This document shows positions 35,118 to 46,914 of a stretch of DNA of 64,000 bases, in pieces; position 1 is the stretch's first letter, and every line of letters starts with the position of its first letter. The notes below the pieces were generated by a model. That model did no database searches. It worked only from the letters and a program-made list of their open reading frames with translations, and was not told the DNA's origin. The position numbers were made by a program, and so were the translations under genes. This stretch comes from Paramacrobiotus metropolitanus (lineage: Eukaryota; Tardigrada; Eutardigrada; Parachela; Macrobiotidae), in NCBI RefSeq assembly GCF_019649055.1, contig NW_026570267.1:124001-188000 (forward strand). Reading direction: 5' to 3'.

Positions 35118-38100
35118 ACGCGTGCCTGTGCTCTGATCCAATCCTGCTGGAGGGTTGGGATCTGAGTTATTCACTTAATTCGGTTCATTTTACGCACTTT
35201 GCGTCTCGCGCTCAGTAGCAGTGTTTACAGCTGTACAGGTCTCGACATCCATTGGAATTTGTGGTTTCTTGGTGTGTGTTGCATTCGGTTTTCGCAATCA
35301 GGTAATCAATGTTTTACAAAAGTCATCCAAGTTATCACAATGTTCTTTTTTTGATAAAATTTATGTTTACATCCACTGATATCCGAAAGGTTCCAATTTA
35401 CCAGGGAAAACTAAAATATAATATGAAATACTGGCACCTGCAGCAATATCGTAAAAACAAGTTCCTTATGAAAATTCAGCGACATGGAAACAGTAGCTTG
35501 TGGATCTTGAGCCACAAGGTTTCGTAGTTTTGTATTTCTTTGCTGAAAACTACATAAGGAATATTGTTGGACATATTGCTGGAAAGGCTCATTATGATGC
35601 TCCCCAGTCCTACAAGAGCGGTAGTGAAATCAAGATGATAAAGCACACCTCATTCCATTTGTAATATGCTTCGGCTTGCCAGGACACGTTTGCAAATAGC
35701 TAAAATTTTAAGCATAAAACACTGTTAAAAAACATATTTTTTTGTCAGCAGAAACTTTTGACAGAACTAAGATGAACACTCGGGTTAAGACTACGCTTAA
35801 AACTAAGATCAGTAATTCTGATAATACTCTGATAAAACTAATATTTATACTCAGGTTTTCAAACCTCAGAAAGCTTAGTGTTTGCGAACTCTGGTTATTT
35901 CTCCCAAAAACTCAAAATTCCTCCGTCCACAAAATGTTTTAAACCTAATTGAATTTATTATTATGTTCACCAGTGAAGTTTATTCAGCCAGAAATACACT
36001 ATAACAGAAGTTAGGCACTATAACAGAACTTCAAATTTAAAAAATTCAAAGAAAATTTAATGGTATTATACATTTTATTTTGTAATATCTGTTTTTGGCA
36101 AACCAAAGGAATACTAGAAACTGAAAATGACAAAATGACGTAATTGCAAAAAATATACGACATTACTAATGACGAGGATTTAAAGCCTGAGTTTTGAATT
36201 GTTTGCACATTTAATTTTGCGCCGTCATTTTTCACAACAATTTTCATCCTGCACGTTTGCTAAATCTGTTGTCTTGAAACACTAAATATGCGTTGACCAA
36301 ACAGTTATATTTCAATTGAGAAAGATTATTAGAGAAAAAAAGCAGAAAATAAAAAGTTATCTTAGCATACCATTTTTCTGGTTAAATATTTCGAAAAAAA
36401 TGTATATTTTTGTTTTTAGCTGATGTTGGAAATAAAAGAGGCTAGCGCTACGCTACTATATACTTCCACTGCCGAGTAGCAGAGCGTTTCAAATGTAATG
36501 GAAATTGTTGCAAAATTGTTTTAGAACGCATTATAGGTATTATACGCAATTATTCCGTTGGTCTGAAACTTTTGCCAACACTACTATGAGCACTCGGGTT
36601 AAGACCATGCTTTGAACTAGTATCACCACTCAAGTTTATACGTTGATCAAAACTAGCATTAGTACTCGGGTTAACACTCTCGTTAAAGCTAACACGAACA
36701 TCTTTATTTGTACACCAAATATCATTCAATAATTCAGGAATCGTAACTGTTTCGCTACACATAATTATTTTTTGCAAAATGCTTATGAAAAAACAATTTT
36801 TCGCGGACGCTTTGGCATGAGAAAAATTTGGTACAAAAACATTTTGCTGAATCGCTACACAGACATTCGGCATGCTACTGTCTTTTTTGTTTACGCTCTA
36901 ATCTATAATCTCATTAGAATGTTTTCCTAAGTTTTTTTATATTTTACTTGTTTTTGTTAGCTTTTCTTGTGTTTTCTGAATATATTTTCGTGGTGTTCAT
37001 AAGATTATTAGCTTTTTTGGCTGGCTTTAGTTTTTTTTTAATCCAGTATGTTTTTTAACTTTTCAAGCTTTGTTAAAATTGTTTTTTAAGCCAAATTGTG
37101 CTATGCTAAAATTGGTATATGCGGAAGAGTTTTATGCCCTTATGTTCTTATTCCGAAATGTACGTATATCATGCGGCTTCCTGCGTAGATGTTACTAAAA
37201 GCATTTTCAACGAAAAGGTTGATTTCAGTATTCTTAATGAAAAAAAAAACGAAGATAAAAAAGAAATGAAGACATTTTCAATGCGAAAGTTTATTTGAGT
37301 TATAGTTCCGAAGAAGATTTGCAGAAAAGATCGAGAGTCAGTTTGTCGAAAGGGTTAAGCTAAAGCCGAACAAAACAGTTGATTCGTCTGTTGACCGTAT
37401 TTTTAACCAGAGTCTTAACCAGAGTGCTGTTTTTAGTTTATAACCGAGTATAAACCTTAGTAATCTTGTTAGTCCAGATCAAAGTCTTAACCCGAGTGCA
37501 CACATTAGTATCGTCAAAAGTTTTACTTGACTGGAGGTTGTAAGTTAGATTTGGGTTTTCAAGCTCATTTTGGAATTTCTGACTTTTATTTTGTGCGGGC
37601 GCGATTTGCAATGTCCGTTTAATTGGTTTGGAAAAGAACCGTCAGGGATAAATTTTGATTGCGTAGCATAACTTTTATAAATACTGTGCGTTAATGTATA
37701 AATATAATGGTTGCCTTGTATAAATTGTTTACTCGTGAAATATTATAGCACAGTAATGGTAAAATAAACATTCAATAAACATTTATATGAAGTAGTGCAA
37801 CAGTGAATGCAAATTTGTGGATCAGTGTATAAGTTTCGCTGTACACATGAAGGTTCCTCACACTTAAATAAGAACTAATCTGAAAATGCGCATTTACAAT
37901 TATAATTCAAAATTTGATTAAGCAGTCGGCGATGATATTATTTGTTGAGATCCGAAATAAAAAACTTTGATTTTACCTTGTTGCATCACTAACATAGACG
38001 CGGCACAGCTACAATTTCCAATGGATTTCATGCGAGAGTGGAATTGTAATTGCTGTACTGAGCACGAGACGTTAAGTGCACAGAATGAACCGAATTAGGT

Positions 38101-38155
38101 GAATAACTCAGATCCCAACCCTCCAGCAGGATTGGATCAGAGCACAGACACGCGT
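35118..38155. mobile_element. MULE-like non-autonomous DNA transposon (9-bp target duplication)
   Basis: The left end (35118 onward: ACGCGTGCCTGTGCTCTGAT...) and the right end read in reverse from 38155 (ACGCGTGTCTGTGCTCTGAT...) match with few changes for about 75 bases and more loosely to about 150 bases. The 9-base CATCGATAG lies directly on both sides (35109-35117 and 38156-38164). Long inverted ends plus a 9-base duplication fit Mutator-like elements. No transposase frame is present. The interior is AT-rich and carries several copies, in both directions, of an ACTCGGGTTAAGAC-type motif (near 35778, 36593, 36668, 37490). Confidence 0.8.
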
Positions 38156-38489
38156 CATCGATAGCAGTTATGAGTCATCCTATATCTGTCGCTTCGAAGA
38201 GCGTGGTGCCACGTTTTTCCAACACCATTCTCCAATGGTACTGGAGACACTATGCTCTGCTACGCTACACCGATCGTGCGGCTCGGGTTCGGTCCTGCTC
38301 GTTCAGTTACGTAAGAGTGCGTAATAAGTACTACTTAGTAAAGTCTTAATCTGCAGGGGCATGACAGCCGCTTGCGGGGGTGCAGTTCAAGAGGGCGAGG
38401 ACGACACTTCCGGTGCTGTATTGTACATCTCTTCCGGTGCTGTATTGTACATCTACTGCACCAGATGCACTGTTGCTTTATCCCACCGA

Positions 38490-38798
38490 AAATTCACGTC
38501 GGCCACCGCAGCCTCCGCTGCCGCGCAAGCCGAAGACAAAAAAGTGCGCTTGTATGCATATCTAAATGGCAGATACGTTTTCGTACCACTAGCCTTCGAA
38601 ACACTTGGCCCATGGGGAAAGCCAGCTATCCTATTGGTGAAAGGAATCGGCAAGCGACTGCAACTTCATACAGGTGAACCTCGCTCTCATGAGTTCCTTC
38701 GTCAACGGCTGTCGCTGGAGTTTCAGCGGGGTAGCGCCGCTTCCGTACTCGGTACAATGGAGGGAGCGACAGCGTTAAACGAGATTTTGTTACTGTGA
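38490..38798 (+). pseudogene. C-terminal fragment of a non-LTR retrotransposon reverse transcriptase
   Basis: The frame ends VFVPLAFETLGPWGKPAI..., GEPRSHEFLRQRLSLEFQRG, SAASVLGTME. This pattern (ETLGxxG..., TGEPRS..FL.QRLS...QRGNAASVLG) is common at the C-terminus of LINE-type reverse transcriptases in invertebrate genomes. Nothing upstream supplies the catalytic RT domain; the MULE-like element ends only 330 bases away. It is a dead 3' remnant. The frame is open from 38361, but its first 40 residues look unrelated. Confidence 0.6.
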
Positions 38799-40093
38799 TT
38801 AACTTTGTTCTATGTTCAGTGTATCGTACCTGTATTTTACATCTACTTGAGTAGCCAGTACAGCGAATTCCCGTTGCCTTCTACTTTGTATCTGTTCTTT
38901 TTCCTTTGCAACTCCGCCTAAATCCCATTTTTAAACTCATTTTTTAAGATGTTGTATCTTTCATTTTTTCTTGTTAAATTAACTCAATCAGCTGGACAAC
39001 TACCTCTATGCGCAAAGCCGACCATGATTTCGAAGACTTTTACTGCATATATGCAGTTTTATTATGCACCTTAATGTGACCTTATCCGTTCGAACTTCGA
39101 TGCTAAAAGCGCGTGGACTGTCGATAAAAGGAATGACAAATGACATGGTTCCACATAAGCACTTACATCGTTCGACAGATATCTCTAACGATCAGCTGCT
39201 GTTACCAGCCAGCAGTCAGCCTAACGAAAAAGATCATTAGCCGCAAAGAGAATTGGGAGAACATCGGTTATTTGAATGGTTGAAATTTTGTGTCTGGACA
39301 TAAGTCGATAGAATGCGACGAATTTCCAGCCTTCTCTGTTTCCCTAGCTGAACAGCGTATAATAAATTTATTAAAACAACAACAATCTTATTATTAAGAG
39401 ATCCAGCCCGCGCCACCACTTCCGGAGGGAGGAGAGGAAAGAACCGGCGTGCCTGGAGCTAGCGAGTGACGCGAGAAAATACAACTGCCGCGGGCGGGCG
39501 CGCCAAAATTTTCATATAAACTGTAGCATAGTGACTATTTTCAGTATTTTGAGCCACTTTTACACTTTTTGCCTAAATTTTAGGCCATTTTTCAACTGGC
39601 GCGGTATCATGCTCCCTACGCCCCGCCCTCCTTCCAAAAAGCTAACTAAGTACGAGCGCCAAACTCGAAATGGCTAGAATGGAGTCTGTCTTTTTTTTGT
39701 CAATGAAAACATAAAAATTTTAAAATCGGTATAAGTTATAACGCTAGTGGAGTCAATCACGGAAGTCTTAACTGAATCTGAAGAAAGTTGCGAAATGCAA
39801 ATTAGAGCTAGTTAATGCAAAACTGCTGTATCTCCTTGTTTCCAGCGAGCAAATCAGCAAAGGAACAAAACGTTCGCATAAACATACGCTGCTACTGCAT
39901 ACGCAGCTACAGATAACCGAGAAAGCAAAAAAGGCACGTGAGCAATTCACAACCAAATTCAAGAGAATTCACAACCACATTTACCCAGTAAACAATTTAA
40001 CATACACATACTACAGCAAATGAGGAACGATTAGTTTTTATGAACCTGTCCATTTACTCGGGACATTCCCGAATCTCGAACGCAAAAGAAACA
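38799..40093. other. Intergenic, no gene seen
   Basis: 3' flank of the retroelement remnant and of the Rap1-like gene. Open frames are short and without motifs. Confidence 0.45.
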
Positions 40094-43000
40094 TTAATCC
40101 TGCGGAGAAAAATCTGGCCGGCATGCATGTAAGGCTTTCAATGCATCCACCATCGTTGTGCCCTCTTTACTCAGGTCGGTTTCGATGGTTTCCCGGTTGC
40201 CGTTTAAGAAGGACGCCCGCCGTTTCAGTGTTTCCGGACTGCGAGCACGCCCCATCGGCCCATCCATCACGTTCTCCACATGGTCTTCCAGCAATGCTCG
40301 ATCCAGCACGAAACTAGCCGATGACACGGAGTCGGCAGAAGATCCCGCAGCGCACTTTTGGACAATCCATGCCATCTACAAATGAAGCCGATGAATAATA
40401 AACAACAATCTCCTGCGGTCGCTAATAAATAATACCGGAGAACGGCCACACAACAGGTAAACAACATGCGGAAAAAGCAAAACATGATCTGGAAAATGTT
40501 TTAAATGTATAAAATCTAATATATTCTAAATAGTGTAAACCTGCGCAGGCGCTTAAAAGGTAAGGACAAGAAAAAAAAAGATGCACAAAAAGTATAAACA
40601 GTATCCGGACATTATTTCTGTACTACACAGGAATGTCATACCGCATTGGTGAGAGATCCATTAGCGGTCATCACCGCGTAGAGCAGTTCTTTAGGAGTAA
40701 CACCATGCTGTTCCGCTAGTTGCGCAATCATCCTCGCATCCCCTTCCAGTTTATTCGATCCTAGCCCATCTTCAGGCGGTGTAGAAGATTCACTTCCCAG
40801 GAACAGTGTTCTGGCTGATGAAGCCGATTCCTGCGTGGCCGGTATTGATTCGAATACCGTTGCACCGGTTGACTGCGTGCTCTTCGCACTGAAAAACTCC
40901 ACATCGTCGCCAACATCTTCCACACATTCGTTTCTTGTTTTAACTCTCACTGGAACGTCGCTATCCCTTGATATATTTACCGCTGAAACCTGCCCCGCAA
41001 CATCCTTTTCTGCAGCGTCGTCGGCCTGCATGTGAAAAGGCTCCACACTGTCAGGTCTGCTGTCAACCTCCATGTGGACATCCGGCGTTGTATTCACTAT
41101 TGGAATTTCCTCTGCAAGGTCATTTCCGGAAGCGTCATCAACTTGGACTTCGAAATCCTCCGCACCGTCAAGTATGCCGTCATCAACCTCCATTTGGGCG
41201 TGCGTTGGCGACAATGGCGCTCTGTTAAACTCCTCCCGGGACGGAAGAAGCTGGAACGCAAAGTTTGGTGTTTCTGGAGTTTGAATCCTGGGTGAATTGT
41301 CAACGGACGGAGGTTTATCAACATGCAGGTCATACAGCTCCGGATCCGGTTCAGGCGATGTTAAACGGATACGACGAGCAGGACGAAAAGCTATAAAAGC
41401 ATTTGAATATATGACCGCGATAAATCTGGAGAAACCGTTCCGATTCCTTACGCTCTTCAGGACTGGGTTGTAAAACGTCCCCAACAACCGAAGGTTTCGG
41501 ATTTATTGGCGACCTCCCAACTGAAAGCAATGCGTGCGACATCACGCCGGCATTCGATTGAAAACCATCTAAGCATAATGGCAATCCATAAATAATCGTA
41601 ATAATACCTCTTTTCAGCAAAATAAAATCCTAACAGTTTTTCATTAAAGTAAGACAAAACTAATAAGCCAAAAACATAAACGTCGACGAACCAATCGATC
41701 AGTTTATACTAGCATAATGCATATTAACTATATGCCGATTAAAAGCTCACGAAGAATCACCAGATTTATGAAATTTCAATAATACCTGAGAGTTCTAGAT
41801 ATTCTGATCGATTCCTTTTCAGTGTTGCCTTTTTCGTGCGTATCGGGAAAACTGGTGTGCTGGTATCCGGGCAATCTGCATAAAACATGATAACTGACTT
41901 CTCTATAACACTCATAATGAGGCATAAAATAAATCTTGGTGAGAGCAACAATGCCTGCCTAACCATTTAATCCGCGCTCGGAAAAAATTTGATAAAGTAC
42001 GGTCGTCCTGATTGCGGAAGATTCTTCTTCCTCGTCTTCGGGAAAACGAACAGGCGACGAGCCGCGATCAACGCGTTCGATCACTTTTTGAACGTAGCCA
42101 TCATCCATCAGTGTCATAGTCTGGCAGCAGTTTTCACGCATAAAATAGTAAGACTGTACAGTTTGACATGCTCGATCTGTGGTGGGAACATTCGTCGCGC
42201 AAACGCCTGGTTGCGGCTGAAGGAAATAAATATACGTGGCCTGTGAGGCTTGATCCGATTGTGCCACTTTGATCGCAGCAGTTTGGCATCCCTTGTCGTG
42301 CCGAATAACCTTAGGTTCAACGGCCCGACAACCTGCATCAGTTTCGGCCGGGAACGGCAGAAGCACCGCAATTTCCAACGAAGAAGGGGAACGGTGCTCA
42401 GGTGATGCATCAGTTTCGGCCGGAAACTGCTGAAGCACCGGAATTTCCAACGAAGGCGGCTGCAAAGGGATTTCCAACGAAGAAGGGGAACGGTGCTCAG
42501 AAGACCGATTACTTTGCGACTCCACGCTGCTGAAAGTCTGCGCTTCCGGATCTGTTTCTGCAACATTCGAAAAATTAAAATATTTAAAAATATTACTGAT
42601 AGTGATGTCCATTTATGAATATCAGGATAGATATACCAATGTTATTGATTCTACAAGGAGTTTCGGGAATTTCTTCGGATGATGCACGGCTAACAACGTT
42701 ATTCCTGCCGTTGCGGGAAACGTAGTAATTTGCTTGACGATTGACAGCTACAGCATCCGGCACATTTTCGGGAGATTTTCGATCAAACACTGATGATGAA
42801 TCTGCGTGGGACGAATTAAAATTATCAGAACAAATCTATCCGCTGAGGTTTACGCACTACTCTAGCCAAGAGCTGTGAATACAAAAAAAATACTCGTGGG
42901 TTGATACTGCGCAGATTGTGTACATTTTATATGTTTCTCCCGCCTTTCGGTGGGCGTACACGGTTTCCGGGGAGAAATTTCGTCGTTTGGATGATACCCA

Positions 43001-44855
43001 ACAAACACCCTACCTCAATTTTGTGAATATTGCGAATTAAGTGTCACTTACCCGCAGCTGCTTCACCCGTGCTGTCCGTTTCGGAGCTGGATAACCTCCG
43101 CCGACTGTGTCTAGCTTTGTGAGTATCAACCTTATCCCGTATTTGTTCCGCGGAGGTTTTACGGTTTCCAGCTAGAAGCATAGTTTCTTTACTGATTTAA
43201 CGGCACCGGTTGTACAGTCCACTTACGGGATAAAGTTTTGTGAAGCACGGAGAGTCTAGATTCCGAAACTTGGGAAATTTGGATTACTGATGCAGCCGTA
43301 TCGGGTCGCCGGTTTTTGTTTTCGGAAGCACAGTCGTCCTCACGGATTACGGTAGCTAAACCAACGCCAAAATTAGTAAGTACTTCAAAGATATTCGATA
43401 TCAACACACATTCGACTCGACATCGATCACAGCATTCTGAGTAACGGAAAGGGAATTTATCAGTAACCTGTATCTTCATCGTCGCTATCGCTGGCAAATT
43501 CGTAAATGCGTCTGCGCTTCGACTTACTGTCATCTGAAAAAGTATATTTCGTTGTTATGTGAAAAAAACAAAACAATTCATTCGGAATGAAACTACACAC
43601 ACATTCTCATAAATCAATTAAATACTGTTCACAAAGCCACGGATAAACATTACCCGGTTTCTTTCGCAGTGTCTGTGTTTCCTCGGCATCACTTCCTGTC
43701 GGGCGCCGATATGTCGTCGGTTGAGTGTTTTTCTGTTGTATTTTTCCTGGATACAGTATGTATACATAACGTACACGGATCCGAGTCAAAACTACCCAGT
43801 ACCCGTACAAGTCCAATCAAATCCCATAATATAAGGTGCCCAGGAAAGGTATGGACATGCTTTTACATACCAGCTTTGTTATTTCTTTTGTTCTTGTCCT
43901 TCTGCATCACTTCGTAAACCGCGTCTTTGGTCAGGGCGTATTTATATTCTGTCGGCACGTCATAATTATTGATATTCTTTCTTATCAACACCAGCCGCGA
44001 TGTGATACTGGTGAGTGTGTGACGTTTTCCAATCTGCAAAGCACCGAAGGTATTTAAAGGACTGTATGGTACAAAGCAAGAGAAACAAACGCTACATTAC
44101 AATGTAGGACAAAATGGTCGCATAGCCCCATACCCAGCATTCTGTACGCAAGCGGTGTAGTGCACTTGTACGAAACGGATATTTTGAACTCAGTCGTACA
44201 GTACCCTGCGCTGCATTCGTACTGAATGTGGAGATGTTGGGTATGCGACCGTTTTGTCCTAAGCTGTACTAGTACTGCCATTTCCCAATAACAGTGTTCG
44301 CTTTGCAAATTTACTAATTTAACTCCTATTAGTACCAGGTTCGTCTCTATTATAAGTTCACTACAATACTCGTACTCTTTAGTCGTTATGGTGGCTTAAT
44401 TTATTTGTTATGGACAAAAATAATTAACAAAATTCATAACAATACGGTTTTAAATACCAATAATAATATCCAATATTAACTGATAAATTCACTGATTTAT
44501 CATGCACAGGGCCGTTCGAACGTCAAAATTTTGACGGTAGAAGTCTTTCTAAACATACCTTTGGATACTTCCTACACAACTCGCGAGCAAAATTCACGCC
44601 GGTATGTTTCTCTCCACCCACATTATCATTGGTGGCCACAAATTTGATAATGGCTAAGTCTTCTTCCAGATCGAACAGCGTGCGTGATAACTTCTGTCGA
44701 CCGTAACCAGATCCAGATTTCGAGTTTATGCGTGACGACTTCGACGTGGGTGAGAAGGCATGTGCAGGCTTTTTTAGTGAAGCTGCGTCGAAAATAATAT
44801 CATCACTGCTAGTAGCTGAATGGTGTCTTTTACGCCTTCCTGGTTCGCCAGCCAT
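40094..44855 (-). CDS. Rap1/TERF2IP-like Myb-domain protein (12 exons)
   Basis: All 12 exons join in consistent phase: 44855-44559, 44033-43871, 43746-43654, 43533-43468, 43355-43227, 43171-43052, 42789-42637, 42557-41964, 41875-41786, 41520-41452, 41390-40642 and 40375-40094. The product is 934 residues. Residues about 58-123 form a Myb/SANT-like unit (RTLFDLEEDLAIIKFV, then HTLTSITSRLVLIRKN), as in the Rap1 Myb domain. The end (AEQHGVTPKELLYAVMTANG, then LKRRASFLNG) resembles the Rap1 C-terminal domain that binds TRF2. The middle is acidic and disordered, with a KSKRRR nuclear-signal-like stretch, two SPSSLEI repeats and three CQT motifs (residues about 431, 471, 485) like dynein light chain LC8 sites. 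No N-terminal BRCT domain is seen. A telomere or shelterin role is inferred; another SANT protein is possible. The exon structure is firmer than the name. Confidence 0.65.
44107..44259. mobile_element. 153-bp MITE with TA target duplication
   Basis: Ends GGACAAAATGGTCGCATA and, inverted, GGACAAAACGGTCGCATA are flanked by TA on each side (44105-44106, 44260-44261). It has no coding capacity. It lies inside intron 1 of the Rap1-like gene. Confidence 0.7.
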
Positions 44856-45311
44856 AATCGAAACGGGAGCCCTGACTTCGTCCGGAAGTCAGGGAAGATG
44901 GAGTCAACAACTGAAAGCAACGTTAGAATCCGCCAGATGAAAGCAGACTGATTGATGACAGTTTGTTATCGCTCACAAGTTTTCGACGAAGCTATAAGAT
45001 CAATAGGACAAATTTAAATGGCCCGGTCACAACGGCACTTTGCAGCCCGGAATAAATCATGACATCGATGCCAATCAAAGGGAAAATCAGAAGAACTGTG
45101 AAGAAAAACAGCCAAGAAAGTTAGAAACGGTTAGGAACCACGCGAATGAATCGAAAAGATAAAGACGTGATCAGTCTGTGACTGACGCTACGTACCCCTA
45201 ACGGCTAACGCAACGTGCTACCACCCTGGGCTCGCAGTCACTTAGAAAGAATTGGAAAGATGGGAATTGTCCGAGTCAGATGGGAATTGTCAGTAATCAC
45301 AATGCAGTGCA
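44856..45311. promoter_or_regulatory. Divergent promoter region (inferred)
   Basis: This 456-base gap separates the start codons of the Rap1-like gene (-) and the extracellular multidomain gene (+), so it should contain both promoters. No TATA box or named site can be defended. Confidence 0.35.
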
Positions 45312-46626
45312 ATGCAATGCTGTCTTCACTTTGTCTTAGCTGTGATTTTACAAATTTACGACTCTGAAACTGAGGATTCACAGCTTCATTATTTGTTCGT
45401 ATTCGATCCTTCGAATTATCGCGAAAGAATGGGGACATTGTCGTTCCAGATTCGCCTGAGTAAGTCTCTGGGCGAACTTCGAGTGGATTATATCAAGTAT
45501 CAATGCATTATAGGATCGAGCCGTAAACGAAGTTCGCTGAGTTACTGCGGTTCTTGAGTTTCTCGTGACTCGTTCGTATATGAAGTTTCGCAGTCAAATC
45601 GCTTGTTGTTAGTAATTTACTGCTTGGCTTGTGTAATTGCAAAGATCGGCAGCTAGATTATTAAGGGCTAGGATCGCAATCTACAACGAAAATTCAAACG
45701 ACATGGGTAAAACTGGATTTCATTATTGGATTTTTTTAGCGGAAGGAGAAGCTCATACTCTGCAAGCGGACAAAGATACAAGAGACGTCATCCATGATAA
45801 TTTGCGCGAAGTAATAGCAATGGTCTTGCCAGTGGAGACCAATTTGGCCACGGTCCGTTTCTCTCTTCACGGTGTTAGCCGGGGGATTGATGTATCGGTT
45901 CCAGCGGCTGGAAACTTTGCGGCGGCCGTGAAGGCCAGAGTTGACGCCGTAGTGTAAGCGTTTAGTTCATGTTTAGACAGTCACATAAGATCAACAGTGA
46001 ACAAAGGAACCTAATAATCGTCATTCACCGTTTCTAACCATGCTCGTAATTACATTTTTCAGAGGAGCACGATGGGATCGATTCATTGATCGCCTAACGG
46101 ACGATTCGCCGTATCATCCGCCTGAGCACGCACCAGATGCCAATGGCTGGCATGGGCCAGATCCGGACCAGCTGAAGTTTCGTATTATTCTAAGTAAGCA
46201 GTTCGGGTGCAGTCTTGAGCTGGCGCCCTTTCCCGCATATATGATTCTAAAGGTGCGACTATCAGGCCAGCCTGAAGCTTTGGAGTTGTGGCTGGATAAT
46301 GATGAGCGGGTTCGGATCCAGAATGAGCTGATCGGGGCGGTTCATGATGAACTTCCGTTCGTTGACGTCCAAGTGCATCCGCACTTGGACTTTACTCCGC
46401 TGGAGCTAACTGTGAGTGCGCACACTGTGGAAGGGAACCGGGCACATGTCCGACAAGCGTTAGAGGAATACGTGTGAGTACTCACTGAGTAGCTTTTTCT
46501 GCGGTAGCGCGTATGTGGTAAAGTCTTGCTATCAATCTTTTACAGAGATGAAGAGTGGTTAAATGTTCGCCCGGATCGTGTTGTGGGTGGTTTGGTTCTG
46601 CAGCCGGCTCCTGCTGGCGGCGCACA
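45312..46626 (+). CDS. 5' exons of an extracellular gene: signal peptide and tandem novel domain
   Basis: Exons 45312-45459, 45653-45953, 46063-46473 and 46546-46626 join in phase (1, 2, 2, 2). The ATG at 45312 opens a signal peptide (MQCCLHFVLAVILQIYDSE). Two copies of an unrecognised about 110-residue domain follow. Copy 1 (FQIRL...IYNEN...GFHYWIFLAEGE...IHDNLREVI...LSLHGV) aligns with copy 2 (FRIILSK...LELAPFPAYMILKV...IQNELIGAV...LTVSAH...EEYV). The second copy is followed by the start of a similar linker. These exons precede the CUB/EGF exons on the same strand with no stop-start gap that proves a separate gene. I take them as the N-terminus of the same product, but the junctions between 46627 and 47300 are unresolved. 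The domain is new to me; it may be an adhesion module. Confidence 0.55.
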
Positions 46627-46914
46627 GTAACTTGCGGAAACATGGCGCTCGCTACCTGGCAGGTATGAAGTTGGCTGAGTTGAGTGAAAGTGAATTCTCT
46701 GACGATGCATTGTTCTTCCAGAATGTTACTAACTTTGCTATTACTAACAATGCGGACGATAAAACGAAGACGGATGAAGCACGGCAGGGAAGCCGGTAAG
46801 ATGACAGGATTTTTCCCAAGATCGTCTGTTGGATCGTGTGGCCATGTCGATGGTGCACAATATGTGGGCATGGTTCTCCCATTTTCCTTTTCAGGCTGAA
46901 TGCGTTAGTGCTAA

